DNA of 64,000 nt from positions 8,163,501 to 8,227,500 of the forward strand of contig CANTUQ010000119.1 in NCBI GenBank assembly GCA_947683425.1, written 5' to 3'. Made by a program: the position numbers and the translations under genes. This stretch comes from Excoecaria cochinchinensis. Taxonomy: Eukaryota > Streptophyta > Magnoliopsida > Malpighiales > Euphorbiaceae. Below are positions 41,942-53,815 of this stretch, piece by piece. The notes below the pieces were generated by a model, which saw only the letters and a program-made list of their open reading frames with translations, was not told the DNA's origin and did no database searches. Within the stretch, counting starts at the first letter, position 1, and each line of letters opens with the position of its first letter.

Positions 41942-43698
41942 GATAGCAACAAATACTAAGAGATTAATGAAGTAATAATAATAGTAATAAACTTTGAAAA
42001 TATATTAATATGCCAACATTAAAAATGATTAAGCTAAAATCTAAAATAGAATAAAATAGCAAATTAAAGAAGAACTAAAAAAATGGAAAATGGAAACCAA
42101 CGTGAAGAATAAAAAATGGTGGAAGTTAAGGAATAAAAAATTAAAGTATAAGAGTCTAAAGTCAATCATAATACTAATTGTAATAATAATAATAACAATG
42201 GATGGACATAAAAATCAAATCAAAACAAACCAATAATACATTATTAGTGATAATAGGATGGTGAGAATGCAAGCAACAACAATATATACACTAGTGCAAA
42301 TGAGGCAACGACATAGTAAAAATAATAGTAATAATAATAATAAGAAGAAGTATATTAACACATTAAAATGCTAAAAATAAATAATAAAAAATAATAGACA
42401 TGATAATAGTAACAAAAATAATTTTAACAACAATAAATAATGTACAAGATAAATAAAAGAGAATAAGTCCAAGAATGTTTACCCTCAGAATTTTTAGATT
42501 GGGGAAACGGTGTCCCGATCGATTTTCCTTGTCGGATTCGTAATGACAAATGTAAAAAAAAAATGTAGAATTTAATATTTTGAAATGAAATCAAGAAAAA
42601 TACTTTGATAAAAATATTTTTGGTGGATGATTTTGAGCAAAAAGAAATTAGTTTTCCTAAGCCCAAATCACCCAAGAAAGCTGATTATGTATTTTTGAAG
42701 AGCAATTAAAGATTAAAATTTTAGAAAGCAAAAAAGAAGTTAAGAATATTTTTTTTTTGAAGGAAAAGGTTGAAGAAAACCCTTTGCTGGAGAGAAGAAG
42801 TTGAAAGAAAAGAAAATCCTCAGAATTTTTTTTGCCGTCCCCCAAAAATGAGGAAAAAATCCTCATTTAAGCTTGTCTTGGCCAAAAATGGCAAAAGAAA
42901 AAAAATCCTTTATTTTTAGTTAATCCAAAATATCACAAAATGGTGAAACAATGGAAAAAGTCAGACTGAAAAAAATTCAGACTGAAAACAGCGGAAAAAA
43001 CGGACAGGCGAAGACCAGGTCGTGCGGAGAGGGCAAGGGCGCGCGCGGCAGCAGGCTGCTGCGCGCGTGGTGCCCCCGCACCGCGCGCGGCAGGCAGCTG
43101 CCTCGCGCGCAGGGGCTGCGCGCGAGGCAGCTTGCCTCGCGCGCAGGGGGGGGGGGGGCGCCCCGTGCCTCGCGCGCAGGGGGGTGCGCGCGGCGCCCCC
43201 TGCCTCGCGCGCAGGGGGGGCGCGCGGCGCCCCCTGCCTCGCGCGCAGGAGGGGGCGCGCGGCGCCTCCCGCCTCGCGCGCAGGGGGGGGCGCGCGGTGC
43301 CCCCCGCCTCGCGCGCAGGGGGCCTGCGCGCGAGGCGCCTGCCTTGCGCGCAGGCGCCCCTGCGCGCTGGGCGGCCTGCCGCGCAGGCGCCCCTGCGCGC
43401 TGGGCGGCCTGCCGCGCAGGCGCCCCTGCGCGCTGGGGCAGCCCCGCGCTGCCGCAGGCGGCCTTCGCGGCTTTTTTTTTTTTTTTTTTTTTTTTAAAAT
43501 CAGACACAAAATTAATATATTTTTTTTACTCCATTTTAATTTTAATTTCCCAATAAAAATATATTTTTAATTATTTTCCGAAAAAAACACATCTTTGACA
43601 AGGAACGATCGGTTCTCACCTTTCTTGCTGAAAATCGGTCTTCTATTTCATCATTGGGTAATCCTGATCTTGGACCGCCTCGGGACCCGGTGTCTACA
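40469..43698 (-). mobile_element. Solo Tat-type LTR inside LTR E
   Basis: Minus strand from TGTAGACACCGGGTCCC (43698) to GGCGCGCGTCACA (40469), 3230 bp, exact duplication GCGGG (40464-40468 and 43699-43703). It contains loop-conserved hairpins at 41118-41135, 41154-41169 and 41301-41313, a long AAT/ATA-rich simple-sequence tract (about 41590-42440), and the GC-rich cluster below. No internal region remains. Confidence 0.92.
43022..43470. repeat. GC-rich inverted-repeat minisatellite
   Basis: About 450 bp, mostly G and C, made of GCCTCGCGCGCAGGGG-type units alternating with their near-complements (GCGCGCGAGGC, CCCCTGCGCGC), followed by about 24 T residues. It has G runs up to 12. Several long open frames cross it on both strands, all Ala/Arg/Pro/Gly repeats with no family likeness, so I do not call genes. 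It fills the place in this LTR that palindrome clusters occupy in others. Confidence 0.9.
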
Positions 43699-43760
43699 GC
43701 GGGGTATGACTGACATTATGAATATATGTATACCTCTCCTATACTCTGGATTATGTTTGA

Positions 43761-43761
<1 letters not shown>

Positions 43762-43826
<65 letters not shown>
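43762..43826. repeat. (TA)n microsatellite in LTR E
   Basis: About 65 bp of TA dinucleotide shortly before the hairpin domain. Confidence 0.97.
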
Positions 43827-43831
<5 letters not shown>

Positions 43832-43864
43832 ATGTGATTCGAAACATGATTTGTTTTATGCATG

Positions 43865-44173
43865 ACCTGCGAGAGTCAGCCTAGTGGATAGTTAGGCATG
43901 CCTAATAGAGTCTCTTTAGCTGCAGCACCTTTGGACATTTGGACCCTGATCAGGTCCCCGTTTGGTTCCTCGCGAACCCTTTTTTATGTGTTTGGATCCT
44001 CGCATTCCTTTTTAATGTGTTTGGATCTTGTTTAAGATCCCCCTCAGTAAAATGTTTGAAATGCGATAAAATGAAATGGTTTTCGATTCGTACCCGTAAG
44101 GTACCCTTTGGCTGATTCATACCCGTAAGGTACTGTCCGTATACTCGTTATCCACTACTTTGAGTCAACATGT
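43865..44173 (+). other. Candidate structured RNA domain of LTR E
   Basis: Second arms TAGTGGATA (43882) and TATCCACTA (44149) pair fully; the outermost arm is weakened (ACCTGC against ACATGT). Inside: TTAGGCATGCCTAA (43892-43905), GGACCCTGATCAGGTCC (43941-43957), GGTTCCTCGCGAACC (43964-43978), GTACCCGTAAGGTAC (44090-44104). Confidence 0.62.
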
Positions 44174-45183
44174 GTTTGTTCTGAATTGTGTGGATATGAC
44201 TATAAGAACGTGATTTTTGAATGAGCATTATGATAAGTATGAGAAATCAGTTTATATGTCTATGAACGTGGATATGAGCTTCGGAATGTATGTCTTTTAT
44301 GCGAGCATGTTTTATTGTATATAAGCATGTGAATCGGATCAATTGTGGCTATAAGTATGTAAATTAATATGTTTAAGATTGTGATCTTGACCTCTTGAAT
44401 GTTATGAGTGTAGTGTCATGTTATATCTTTCTTGGGCTTTCGCTACTGTAGTGATTTCAGCATGTTGATAGGTGTCCATGCTTCCCTGTATGCTACTACG
44501 TGTATTGGTGTAGTAATATGAGAGTGTGATGTATTAGCTTTGTGATTAGTTTCAGCTAGCGTAGGGGCATCTTTGTGTGACAGTTTTATGTATGTTTAGA
44601 TAGTTAGAGATTACACCTTGTGTAATCTTTGACTTTCCATTTTATTGATCCCGGTAAGTGTATGTAAGATTTAACTCTACTTTCCATATGGTGATGTTAT
44701 GAATGTGATGTTATGATATTATTTCTTCGGTCTCTGCTATTGGAGTGTTTTTGGCATGATTTTATATGTATCAGAGTGGCGCAGCGGAAGTGTTGTGCTT
44801 TAACCTTGTCAGTCGGTTCTCGGCAAGTGTGTGTGTATTATGGCATGATAGTTGTATGTTTGGACCTCTAGTGACTTTGCATGATATTTGTGTGCATCAT
44901 TATATGGTAGTGTGGTGCATCAGCTTCGTAATTCGGGTATTAGTTAACATGAATGGGCATCTCCGCATGATAGTTGCATTGCGTGTTATTCAATATTTGG
45001 TTGGTATATGGGTACTTTGGTATGACAGCTGCATGTATATTTAATTTGTGTCTTCGCATGATTCGCTTTCTGATATCTGAGACTTCGGTGGAACCGGTAA
45101 GTGTTTGCATATGAGTTTATATGTATTTCTGCACGATGATATATGTTCGTTTGTTTAGTGTTGGTTGTCTTTGTTCCTCCCCA

Positions 45184-45201
45184 CTAAGCATTCTCGCTTA
45201 G
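45184..45201 (+). other. Terminal hairpin of LTR E
   Basis: CTAAGCATTCTCGCTTAG, same position and flanks (CCCCA before, CACGGG after) as in the other LTRs. Confidence 0.75.
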
Positions 45202-45632
45202 CACGGGTTCTTTTCCCATGTAGGTGGCAGGTTTTAGTTCGGTTCGAGTCGAGCATCTGCAGGGTCGGCCACACAGGAATTAGAAGTGTTTTGCTATTTT
45301 TGGCTTTAGCTCCTGTATTCGGATTCTGTAATTTTGTAGCTTTTTGCTTATGTATTTCGCTATGTAAGGATCTTATTATAATTATGTTTTCAATTATTCT
45401 TTCAATTTATCTTTCGCCTTTTGCTTCCGCTAAATGATTATATGTATGCATGTAAGTTATTGTATGTTCAGCTATTGTTACACTTAAATTTTTAATTTAT
45501 GCTGTATTTTCATATGTCGTTATTGTCTGAATGTGTGCTTCCGCTTAGTGTATGTGTGCAATTATGTGAGTGAGCGTCGGGTAGCGCGCCTGCCAGCACC
45601 CTTCCAACGGGGTCGACTATGGGGGTGTTACA

Positions 45633-46389
45633 TTAACAAAGTTCAAAGAATGTGAATAATATTTCTAACAAAAGCAATGCATGGAAAAGGCCTTTCTGCT
45701 TTGCTTGTACTGTTGTTCAATTTTACTGCCTCTTTTTGTTGTCATTGATTTCCCCTAGATCAATGAGGTCCAAAATTTTATTCCTAAGCTTCTTGCAGCA
45801 ATTTGTAAGATGGCCTATTTGTTGATGGTACAAGTTGGCCTTATGTATGTTGCATAGCAAGACCGTTTTATCTAGACCGATTCCACTTTCAGGGAAGGCT
45901 AAACAAATATCGCCTTAGTCTCCAAATTGGTCACTTCACAATGTTAAAAATATTTGATATAATTTGCCCAACTTGAGTCCCTTTGGGGGATGAGTCTAAC
46001 ATATTGAGGGTACTCTTACACCATTGTTTGTGCTAAATCTTGAAATACGTCTTTTGGGCATCACATGGTAGGTTAATAGAGTTTATAGCTAATAGAACAT
46101 TGGAAAATTCTCCGAATTTATGTGGCCAAACCAAGAGAAGGGTTTAGAATCTCATTCTTATTCATACCCTTAATTAATATCGAGTTAAGTTTGAGCCTTT
46201 AAATTTATCATTTTTATCTCTTTTGTTATGCGCATAGATTATGGCATAAAACATAAGGTACACTCAATTATCTTGGAAAGTGATTTAAAACATGGTATGC
46301 AGCACGCCTCTTGGCTTGAAATTAAATCTATCTAATCATGGTATAATCATAAATTAAATTTGGTTTATTTGATTATTTTATTTGGGTGA
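45633..46389. other. Intervening sequence, possibly with decayed Tat LTR end
   Basis: No gene. Bases about 46070-46260 (AATAGAACATTGG, CATACCCTTAATTAAT) faintly resemble the end of the Tat-type LTR at 40600-40770 in the minus orientation. Very degraded. Confidence 0.35.
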
Positions 46390-48175
46390 TGTAGACACCA
46401 GGGCATGAGGCAGCCAAGACCAGGGTTACCCAGTGATGAAATTAAGTACCTAGTCATAGGTAAGAAGGTTGGAAGTGATGTATTCCTTATCAAGTTCTTT
46501 AAAAAAAATGAAAATTTGAATTAATTGAATTAATTATCTTGGAAAATTGGGTTTTTGGCGGAGAAATACATATAGAGTTTTTAGAGAGAGAAAAAGGGGA
46601 ATTCTGTGATTTTTGAGAAAAAAAGATAAATAATTTTCTTCTTCAAATCTTTGATTATTGACAAGGAAAACAAGTCACGATCTACCTTTGACATATTGAT
46701 AATTTTGAGTGTAAATTTCTAGCCTCAATTGCATAATTTTGTATTTTTTTTTCCTCTCATTCCTCCATTTGTTCTTAAATTTTGAATATTTTGTGTAATC
46801 AATTTATTGAATTTGTTGTTTTTTTATTTATGATTTAAGTCAATTTAGATGCTTTTTGCATGAATATGACATCAAATCATGTAAAACCAAATAAAATTGC
46901 ATTTTTGTATTGGATCTTTGAAGAAAAGTGTGGGCTTTGCTCATCCTTGTTCCTGCCCACGAGGGGTAGGAAGAAGGTGAGGGGCGGCCTACCTGCCCCT
47001 CGTGGCCAGGCCACCTCTCACTCTTTTTTTTTGACCTTTATTGTTTTCTTTTCTTTTTTAATTTATTTTATTCCGTATTCTTAGTTTTTCGATCCATATT
47101 TTGCGTGGAATGTTTTTTGTGTGATTTTAATTTTATTTTATCATGTTTATTTTATATTTCATTATTTTATGTGATAATGTTTATCTCTATTATCTTGTTG
47201 ATTATTTTTTTTTAGATTTATTCACTAATATTAGTTTTATTTTGCTTTTTTTATTGTGTATACAATTCTTATTTTTTGTGTGAACATTCTTAATGGCAAA
47301 TGGGAATCCATGGAGATTTGGAGATAACTTTTGGTTTGATATTTTTTAACATTATTATTATTTTTATTATTTTACTTTTATTTATTTTACTATGTAATTT
47401 ATAATAGATTTAGTTTATTTTATGCACGTAAAAAAAGAAAATCACAGAAAAATATTTTATTAAAAAATTTGGTTTTTTCCTAATAAAATGGGACCAATGT
47501 CCTAATTTTCAACCAATAAAATATCACTTTTAAAAGAACAGTTAATTTTCTTCAAAATGGGATCACTCATCTCGATTTTTTTTACAGATGCTTAAAAATA
47601 ACTCCTCAATTTTTTAAGTGTGCATGAAGGAACCAATGTTCCTATTTCAAATAATACCCCACTTTATGTATGAGTTTTATTTATGTTACTTTAATTTTAT
47701 TTTGGTAGATTGTATTTTTGTCTCAGATTTTAATTTTACATTTTTGGGGATTGTATTTTTGTCCCAATTTTATTTTTTTAATTTATTTTTATAGTTTGCT
47801 TTATTATTTTAACGCTTTCTTTTGATGCTTGATATGCGCTAAAATTTTAATGCATGATGTGTGAGAGAGAGATAGAAATTTAATATTAAAAACTCATTTC
47901 TAATTAATCAAGACATTAATATGAGTAAAGTTCTGAACTACTCTCTAGTTTAGGCCTCGAGGTTAGACAAACTTTTCCAATTTCTTGAAAATTGGGTGGT
48001 AACTCCAAAATAACTCAAAGGTGCCTAAAGGTTTCATGGGATTAGATGAACTTCCCCAACGTTATATTTGGTAGGGATTCCAAAATATCTCGTGTTGCCC
48101 AAAATCAAAAGACGCGAATCCTCTTGGGCCCTAAAAGCGGGCTCTTGAGGCTGATCAGGTTCGGCGCGCGTCACA
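46390..48175 (+). repeat. 5' LTR of the gag-only Tat element
   Basis: 1786 bp, TGTAGACACCAGGGC to GGCGCGCGTCACA. It carries GGGACCAATGTCC and GAAGGAACCAATGTTCC hairpins (about 47490 and 47625) and one inverted repeat, CCACGAGGGG...CCCCTCGTGG (46957-47005), where its relative at 40469 has the GC-rich cluster. Confidence 0.85.
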
Positions 48176-48194
48176 GTGGCGAGTCCGCTGGGGA
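48176..48194 (+). other. Primer-binding site
   Basis: GTGGCGAGTCCGCTGGGGA directly after the LTR end, the Tat-type site with two differences from the copy at 30885. Confidence 0.7.
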
Positions 48195-49273
48195 TTTGAA
48201 ATTTTGCTTCAAAATTGTCTTGGTTTATGATATAATTGGGTTTTTATAAATTAAAAATCTATTTGTTTTTGAAAAATTGCATTGCAACCATGTTAGAGCC
48301 TTAAATTTAGGCTAGATGGTCCCTTATTTTATCCCGGTGTGTTCCTGAAGCACGACCCTACGTTCACTCAATGTGGGGAAGTGTTAAGCATAATCACCAG
48401 CCCCAAGCCTAGTACATTTTGGTATATTAAATAGAGACCTGATTGGTCATTATACTCGTGATGAGCTAGACCCATTGGTAGGGACCATGCTTGGGTAGCC
48501 CTAAAGTATCATCACATTTGACTAAAGTTCATATAATGACAATAAAAACTTCCACTAGGTGACATGCACCATAATAGTGTGTTTGCTACGTGGGCCATTA
48601 AATATTTGATGAAATCAGCTAAATTAAATGGTCTTTTATCAAAGGCTTTCATGCTTGGTGGGCCCATCTTTATTTGATTAAAGTGTTCAAATACATAATG
48701 GCCAAATATGTAGGTCCTTTAGATAAGAGGTGTTATGCTACCGATTTTTCACCACGCACCATACGCATCCATTGGGTTCCCTGTTAACCCATGGATCAAG
48801 CCCACCTAGGAAAGAAACCGCACAACCATATGTGTGGGAGTAATAAGGTTGGAAGGATCTATCTGCTTGTAAGTGGTTGTGGATGTTGCATTGCCTATTC
48901 ATGCATTGCATGTCATTCATGCACATAAAAACATAAAAAAATAAAAAATTAATTCCTTCGTGTGTGTACATCCTATTTTGTTCATATAACTTTCACATGT
49001 ACATATCATCTTGTGCATAAATTTTTCCCTTGCATTGCATACATCATCCTAACCTCTTTAATCTTTCAGCCATTGTAGACCATTCGTTGCATAGCACGAT
49101 CATGCATAGAATGATATTCATACATCATTCTAACTCCTTAATTTTTTAGCCAACATAGACCATTTGCCTAGTTGGTTTAGGGGTTCCGACAGCTGCCTTG
49201 TCAGAGGATTTTTATTGAGCAACCAGAATCAAAATTAAGTGCAATTAATAGGCATTCAGAAAAATTTTTAGAA

Positions 49274-50413
49274 ATGGCCAATTCACCAAGAGAATCTGAT
49301 GCAACCTAGGTATTGATTGGTAAAGAAGTGGGTAAAAGGATGGAAGAGTTTGAGGCTCGAATGATGGAGATAATGGAAAACCTTACTGCTATTTCAGCAC
49401 TGCTAGTTGGACAACCACCTGCCGCTCCTGTTGGGGAGCAAGATAAATAAGAACCAATTAGAGAGGGTCCTCCAGTTGTAGACCCACAAATAATTGAGCC
49501 TAGAGTGGCAGCGCCGGTAGAGCGAAAGAATAGCTCATAGACCCAAAGATGACATATGGGTGGAAGAGCAAGAGGAGCCAGTCATGATAAGAGGCAAGGT
49601 CCCCAAGATAGAGGAGATCATCTCAAGGAAAATAGAGGAGAGGTTCAAAGCTATGACCCTGTTTGCTGGCAGTGGGAAGAGGCATGAGTCCTGAGGACAA
49701 AAAGCTGGATGGTGAAGATCTAATTCCCCAAAACTTCAAGATGCCTAACATTCCTAAGTTTGATGGTACCTCAGACCTGACAGCACATGTAAAACTGTAT
49801 TCATTAGTGACAAAGGGTACGAATCTGACCAGAAAGCAAAAGATAGAATATTTTTGCCTGAGCTTAGCAGGGCCCATAGTCGATTGGTACATTACTAGGT
49901 GAAGGAATCGAGTCATGAAAATGAAGAGAGAACCTAATACCCTAGATTAGATCAGGTTATTTATCAAGAACGCTAGCCCATATTTGAGAGGAGCTAAAGA
50001 TGAAGGGACTCAATGATTGGGAGTCGCTTAAAGATATAGATATCGAAGCTAAGGCCGAACATATAGAGAAAATGTCTAAATCTGCAAACCTGGCGTTTGG
50101 CAAGAATGAAGGAAGCAACAGTGGTAACGGGGGCAATGTTTGGACAGCAAAAGTCTTAGCCATAGGATCAACTCGGTATGACTTCACCATCTCAGGAAAG
50201 CCGTTGTCTTGGCACTTCACTTTTCTCATCAAAGAAGGGAAGTTACAAACATTACCAGCGGAGCCTGCCCCAAGTCAAGGGCAGTTTAGACATAGAATAG
50301 ATTGGTATTGTGCATATCACCAGTACACAGGGCATAGAACATACGATTGTCATCCTCTAAGAGACCGCATTCAAGAATGGATGCCGGACCCAAAGGAAGA
50401 AAGGAAGAATTAG
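49274..50413 (+). pseudogene. gag: gag of the reduced Tat element (broken, internally deleted)
   Basis: ATG at 49274 (MANSPRESDAT) followed by a TAG. Fragments in changing frames include EERFKAM, then MSPEDKKLDGEDLIP, FKMPNIPKFDGTSDLTAHVK, KIEYFCLSLAGPIVDWYI (to 49902). About 70 residues present in the full gag are missing before RNRVMKMKREPNT and GLNDWESLKDIDIEAKAE. It ends with a Cys/His cluster CAYHQYTGHRTYDC at about 50308-50350 and a stop at 50413. Non-functional. Confidence 0.85.
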
Positions 50414-51672
50414 AGTAGTTACAATGCAATTCATTTTATGATATGAAGTGTGTTTTTGAACTATGTCATGCACTTGTTTCTCTATTTATGTTAATAGTAT
50501 GGGCTTTTCTTATGTATGCATTATCATATCTTATCGCGTCATGCATGGTAATACTTATGATCAAGGCATTGTTTCAATAAACATTTTTTAATTCAGTCTC
50601 AAGGAAAAAACATCTTGGCTGCATCCAACCTAACTTCTGAAGAGAGAAAAATTCCAAGGGATAATAATAAAAAAAAGTAAAAAAAAAAAGAAAAAAAAAA
50701 GAGAAAAGGCCTTTGCCTAGACCTGGAATGACATGCTGAAAATTTACAAGGGCACTGATAGGACAATGTTGTTTTAATTTGCAAACATGACACGAATAAA
50801 ATTTTAAAAGCGATTCCTTACCTCCTCAACATCTAGGATGCATACAATGCGGCCAAATGAAACAAAGCTTCAATTAATAAGGGATTGCCTCAGAAGCTGG
50901 ACTAACATATTCAAGATAAATAAAACTTTGGGACTTCATGAAAAAATGAAGAGAGAAGAAAAAGAAAGAAAAAGAAGAGAAGAGAATAGAAAAGAAAAGA
51001 AAAGAGAAAAAGAAAATAAAAAAGAAAAAAAAAACCCACAGTTTTAGCCTAAACCATCTGAGACCAACCTGCATCCTAATCTTGACCATTGAAAGCTACC
51101 TCAGAAATTGAGTGGCCAAAATCGAAAAAAGCAAAATGCGTTTTCACAGTCAAGTTCCAAAAGGAGAGCTCGTTGACTCAGCTAGTTTGCACAAAGGTCA
51201 AGATTAAACCTTTTGTGCTGAAAAGCCATTGTCGGAGGAGGCAACTGTCCTGGCTAAAATAATGATGAAGGATTCAAGAAATCAATCAATGCCGACCAAA
51301 TGAAAAGGGTCTTATGGCAAAGGCAAAAAAAAAAAAAGAAGCCCCACGAGTCAAAAACAAAAAATAGGCAACCATGCTAAAATTTGGCATCCGACTAAGG
51401 CAAAAACCTAAAAAAGGCACCGTAGGGAAAAATTAAGAGCTGAGAGAAAATATTCAATCAAGAAAATTTGAGAGAGCTGATTGATAATAGGAGTCGAATG
51501 CGCCTAAGGTGTTACTCCCTGAGATTGAATAAAACCTATGATTTTGCATTACATGTCTAGTTATGATTATTGTTGTTGTTATATGGTGCATATAAATAGT
51601 AACACATGCATATGCTAGGCATAAACATGCATTTGAATGGTGAAGAGAAACCTGTGGTATGCATAGTATAAC
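50414..51672. other. A-rich remnant after the broken gag
   Basis: Purine-rich stretches (50640-50705, 50940-51035, 51325-51345) and a segment with AAAATAGGCAACC, ATGGCATCC-like and AAAAAAGGCACC blocks, which I recall from non-coding internal parts of other plant Tat elements. No coding homology. Open frames here are low-complexity. Confidence 0.5.
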
Positions 51673-52541
51673 TGTAACACCCCTTACCCGTACATAGTAA
51701 ACCATACCGTGATTCGGCGATTCACGACGATGGTCAAGGGCATTAACGACACAAACATGCAAAACTTATAAATCTTTAAGCTGAAATCTGAGTTATAAAA
51801 TTTCTTTCATTTTGAATATACCATAAAATTGCATAATAAAGAAAATGATTGTTCATACACTTGTAAACTACAAAATTATTGCATATAAATCAATTATACC
51901 CGAATATGATATTTTACAAAACTTATATTTCAAAATTTACAAATCGTACATATATCCTTAAGACTATACAAATCCTATCCTAAGATTTCTTCGTAAACTT
52001 GCATTGGCCTGGACTGCTGCGGACGACTCTCAAAAGATCCGATCACTTGCACCTACACGAATTAAAAGAAAATCTATACTAAGCATAAAGCTTAGTGGGA
52101 AACACATATAATATGGATGACCACTAAGAATGGCCGTCAAATAGACTCAAACAAAAACATAATATAGAAAATATAATCGTGTCAATTATAACCATTTAGG
52201 TACTTTAGGTACTTTGAAAGAGTTCATCAAAATATAAATACATGTTTTGCATATACATTTATTTAATTATTACATGCTTTTATTCAACATCAATGTTAAC
52301 AAGTCACTTACACACTAATTGTACCTTTTTGCATCTTATACATGTCACTTTATTCACTTATTCACATTCATTCTGGTTTCCACCATTCACTTCACACATT
52401 TTCCTTAATAGATGCCTTATTGCATTATTTTATCCAATCAAAGAAGCATTTAGATCACAATAACAAAATACATCTTATACATTTCATGTAATATCATTTT
52501 CACAAATTGCATTAGTTCATGTCATATTTATACACATGGTT

Positions 52542-52786
52542 ATGCCTGCAAACTCAATGAAGTGGATAATGAGTGAACACATTAGTACTCGTAGGTACGG
52601 TCAAAGGCAATTTCTTTATTTTTGTCAAAAAATATTTTCATATTAAGGATCCTAAACAAGATCCGAACGGATTAAGGATCGCGAGGACCCAAATGGTGAC
52701 CTGATCAGGGTCCAAAACACATTGGGGCTGCAGCTAACAGAATTCTATAGGCATGCCTATCTATCCACAACTCGACTAATGCAGGC
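52542..52786 (-). other. Candidate structured RNA domain of LTR H
   Basis: Closing arms GCCTGCA (52544) and TGCAGGC (about 52779) are fully complementary and differ on both sides from those of LTRs A, D and K. Second arms GTGGATA (52562) and TATCCAC (about 52762). It contains ATAGGCATGCCTAT, GGACCCTGATCAGGTC (as GACCTGATCAGGGTCC here) and a GATCGCGAGGACC hairpin. Confidence 0.6.
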
Positions 52787-53714
52787 TAAATTACAGATTA
52801 ATCATTATCGAATTCATCACGTTTACACATATTTACTACATTGAATTAAGTATCACATAATGACCATTTCCTTTTCACATTCATCGAATAAACTTATCAT
52901 ACAACACTTCGATGTTCGATAATCGAACATAGAATACTTCCATGCTATTAAATCTTTCTTGTTACTTACAAGCTTATATTACATAATTAACAAACAAAAT
53001 TTGGTGATATTCAACAACAAATAACAGATATTCTTACATTAATCACATACTTTCACATTTCAGTCATAATAACATCAAGGCATACTTAACCTTTACATTA
53101 CACAATCATTTATTATATTCTTACTTAGTCTTTCATATTTATAATAATTCATATTGCTATTTTATGTGTTATTTCATATTCACCTACAAGATTCATGTAT
53201 ACATGCATTCATTGTGCACGCTATCACATATTACAAATACTACGTATAACTTCACATGCAAATCTCTCATAATTTCCTTATGAAAGGCTAATAAAGCATG
53301 GTAAGTCATTATTAATTATTACGAATAATTACTTAACATTTAATTACATTTATATAATATTACACTTATAACCATAGTCAAGTTCATCTTCATAGGATAA
53401 TCATGGATACATTTACTATATAACCTTAACCATTTGTCATATAGATTTAGGGAGGCTCCGCTGAATTTTGGGTTTAGTGAAGAAAACTCACCTAAATCAA
53501 AACACACATATAATTCATTTATCCTTATCATATACATATTCATCCCATTGAATTCATTTGATCTTACATATATAATAATCGCCTAAATATTCATTTTATA
53601 TGCATAAGCATGCATTGGAAAAGTTTAAGGAACTTCCGGTGAAGTTTGGGTTCAATTTGCAAAGAAAAAGTACAATTTAGGCTGAAAATTGAGGTCAAAC
53701 AGCAGTAAGACATT

Positions 53715-53815
53715 CTTAACCACCGTGTAGGGTGATAAAAATAGGTTTAATGTGGTAGAATGCTTTTACACGGCAGTGAGGAATACCTAACCGCTGCGTA
53801 AACACCTTCTACCCC
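53715..53815. repeat. Decayed palindromes in LTR H
   Basis: ACCACCGTGTAGG and TTACACGGCAGTGAGG...AACCGCTGCGTAAA: a degraded TACACGGCGGT family with about two units left, at the position of the cluster in other LTRs. Confidence 0.6.

Larger units (their letters stand above)
38232..45632 (+). mobile_element. Long solo LTR E (Tekay-type), split by a Tat-type solo LTR
   Basis: TGTCACACCCCAAAATGGCC at 38232 to GGGGGTGTTACA at 45632; flanks TTAAA (38227-38231) and TTAAC (45633-45637), a duplication with one mismatch. Without the 3.2-kb insertion it is about 4.17 kb, longer than its relatives, the extra length lying between the hairpin domain and the terminal hairpin (45184-45201). It has intron 38691-38796 (106 bp), mini-exon 38797-38849, palindrome cluster 39376-39669 and hairpin domain 43865-44173. 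Confidence 0.85.
46390..51672 (+). mobile_element. Tat-lineage element reduced to LTR, leader and gag
   Basis: 5' LTR (46390-48175), primer site, leader (48195-49273) and gag fragments (49274-50413). No protease, RT, RNase H or integrase homology is visible afterwards and no second LTR precedes LTR H at 51673. It belongs to the same lineage as the 14262-32961 element (gag starts MANSPR in both) but to another LTR subfamily. Confidence 0.8.

Noticed and set aside
42951..43570. Several overlapping long frames rich in Ala, Arg, Pro and Gly on both strands
   Set aside because: They arise from one GC-rich inverted-repeat block; all six frames stay open and none resembles a protein family.
50838..51047. 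Lys/Glu-rich 69-codon frame
   Set aside because: Low-complexity purine tract; no start context or homology.
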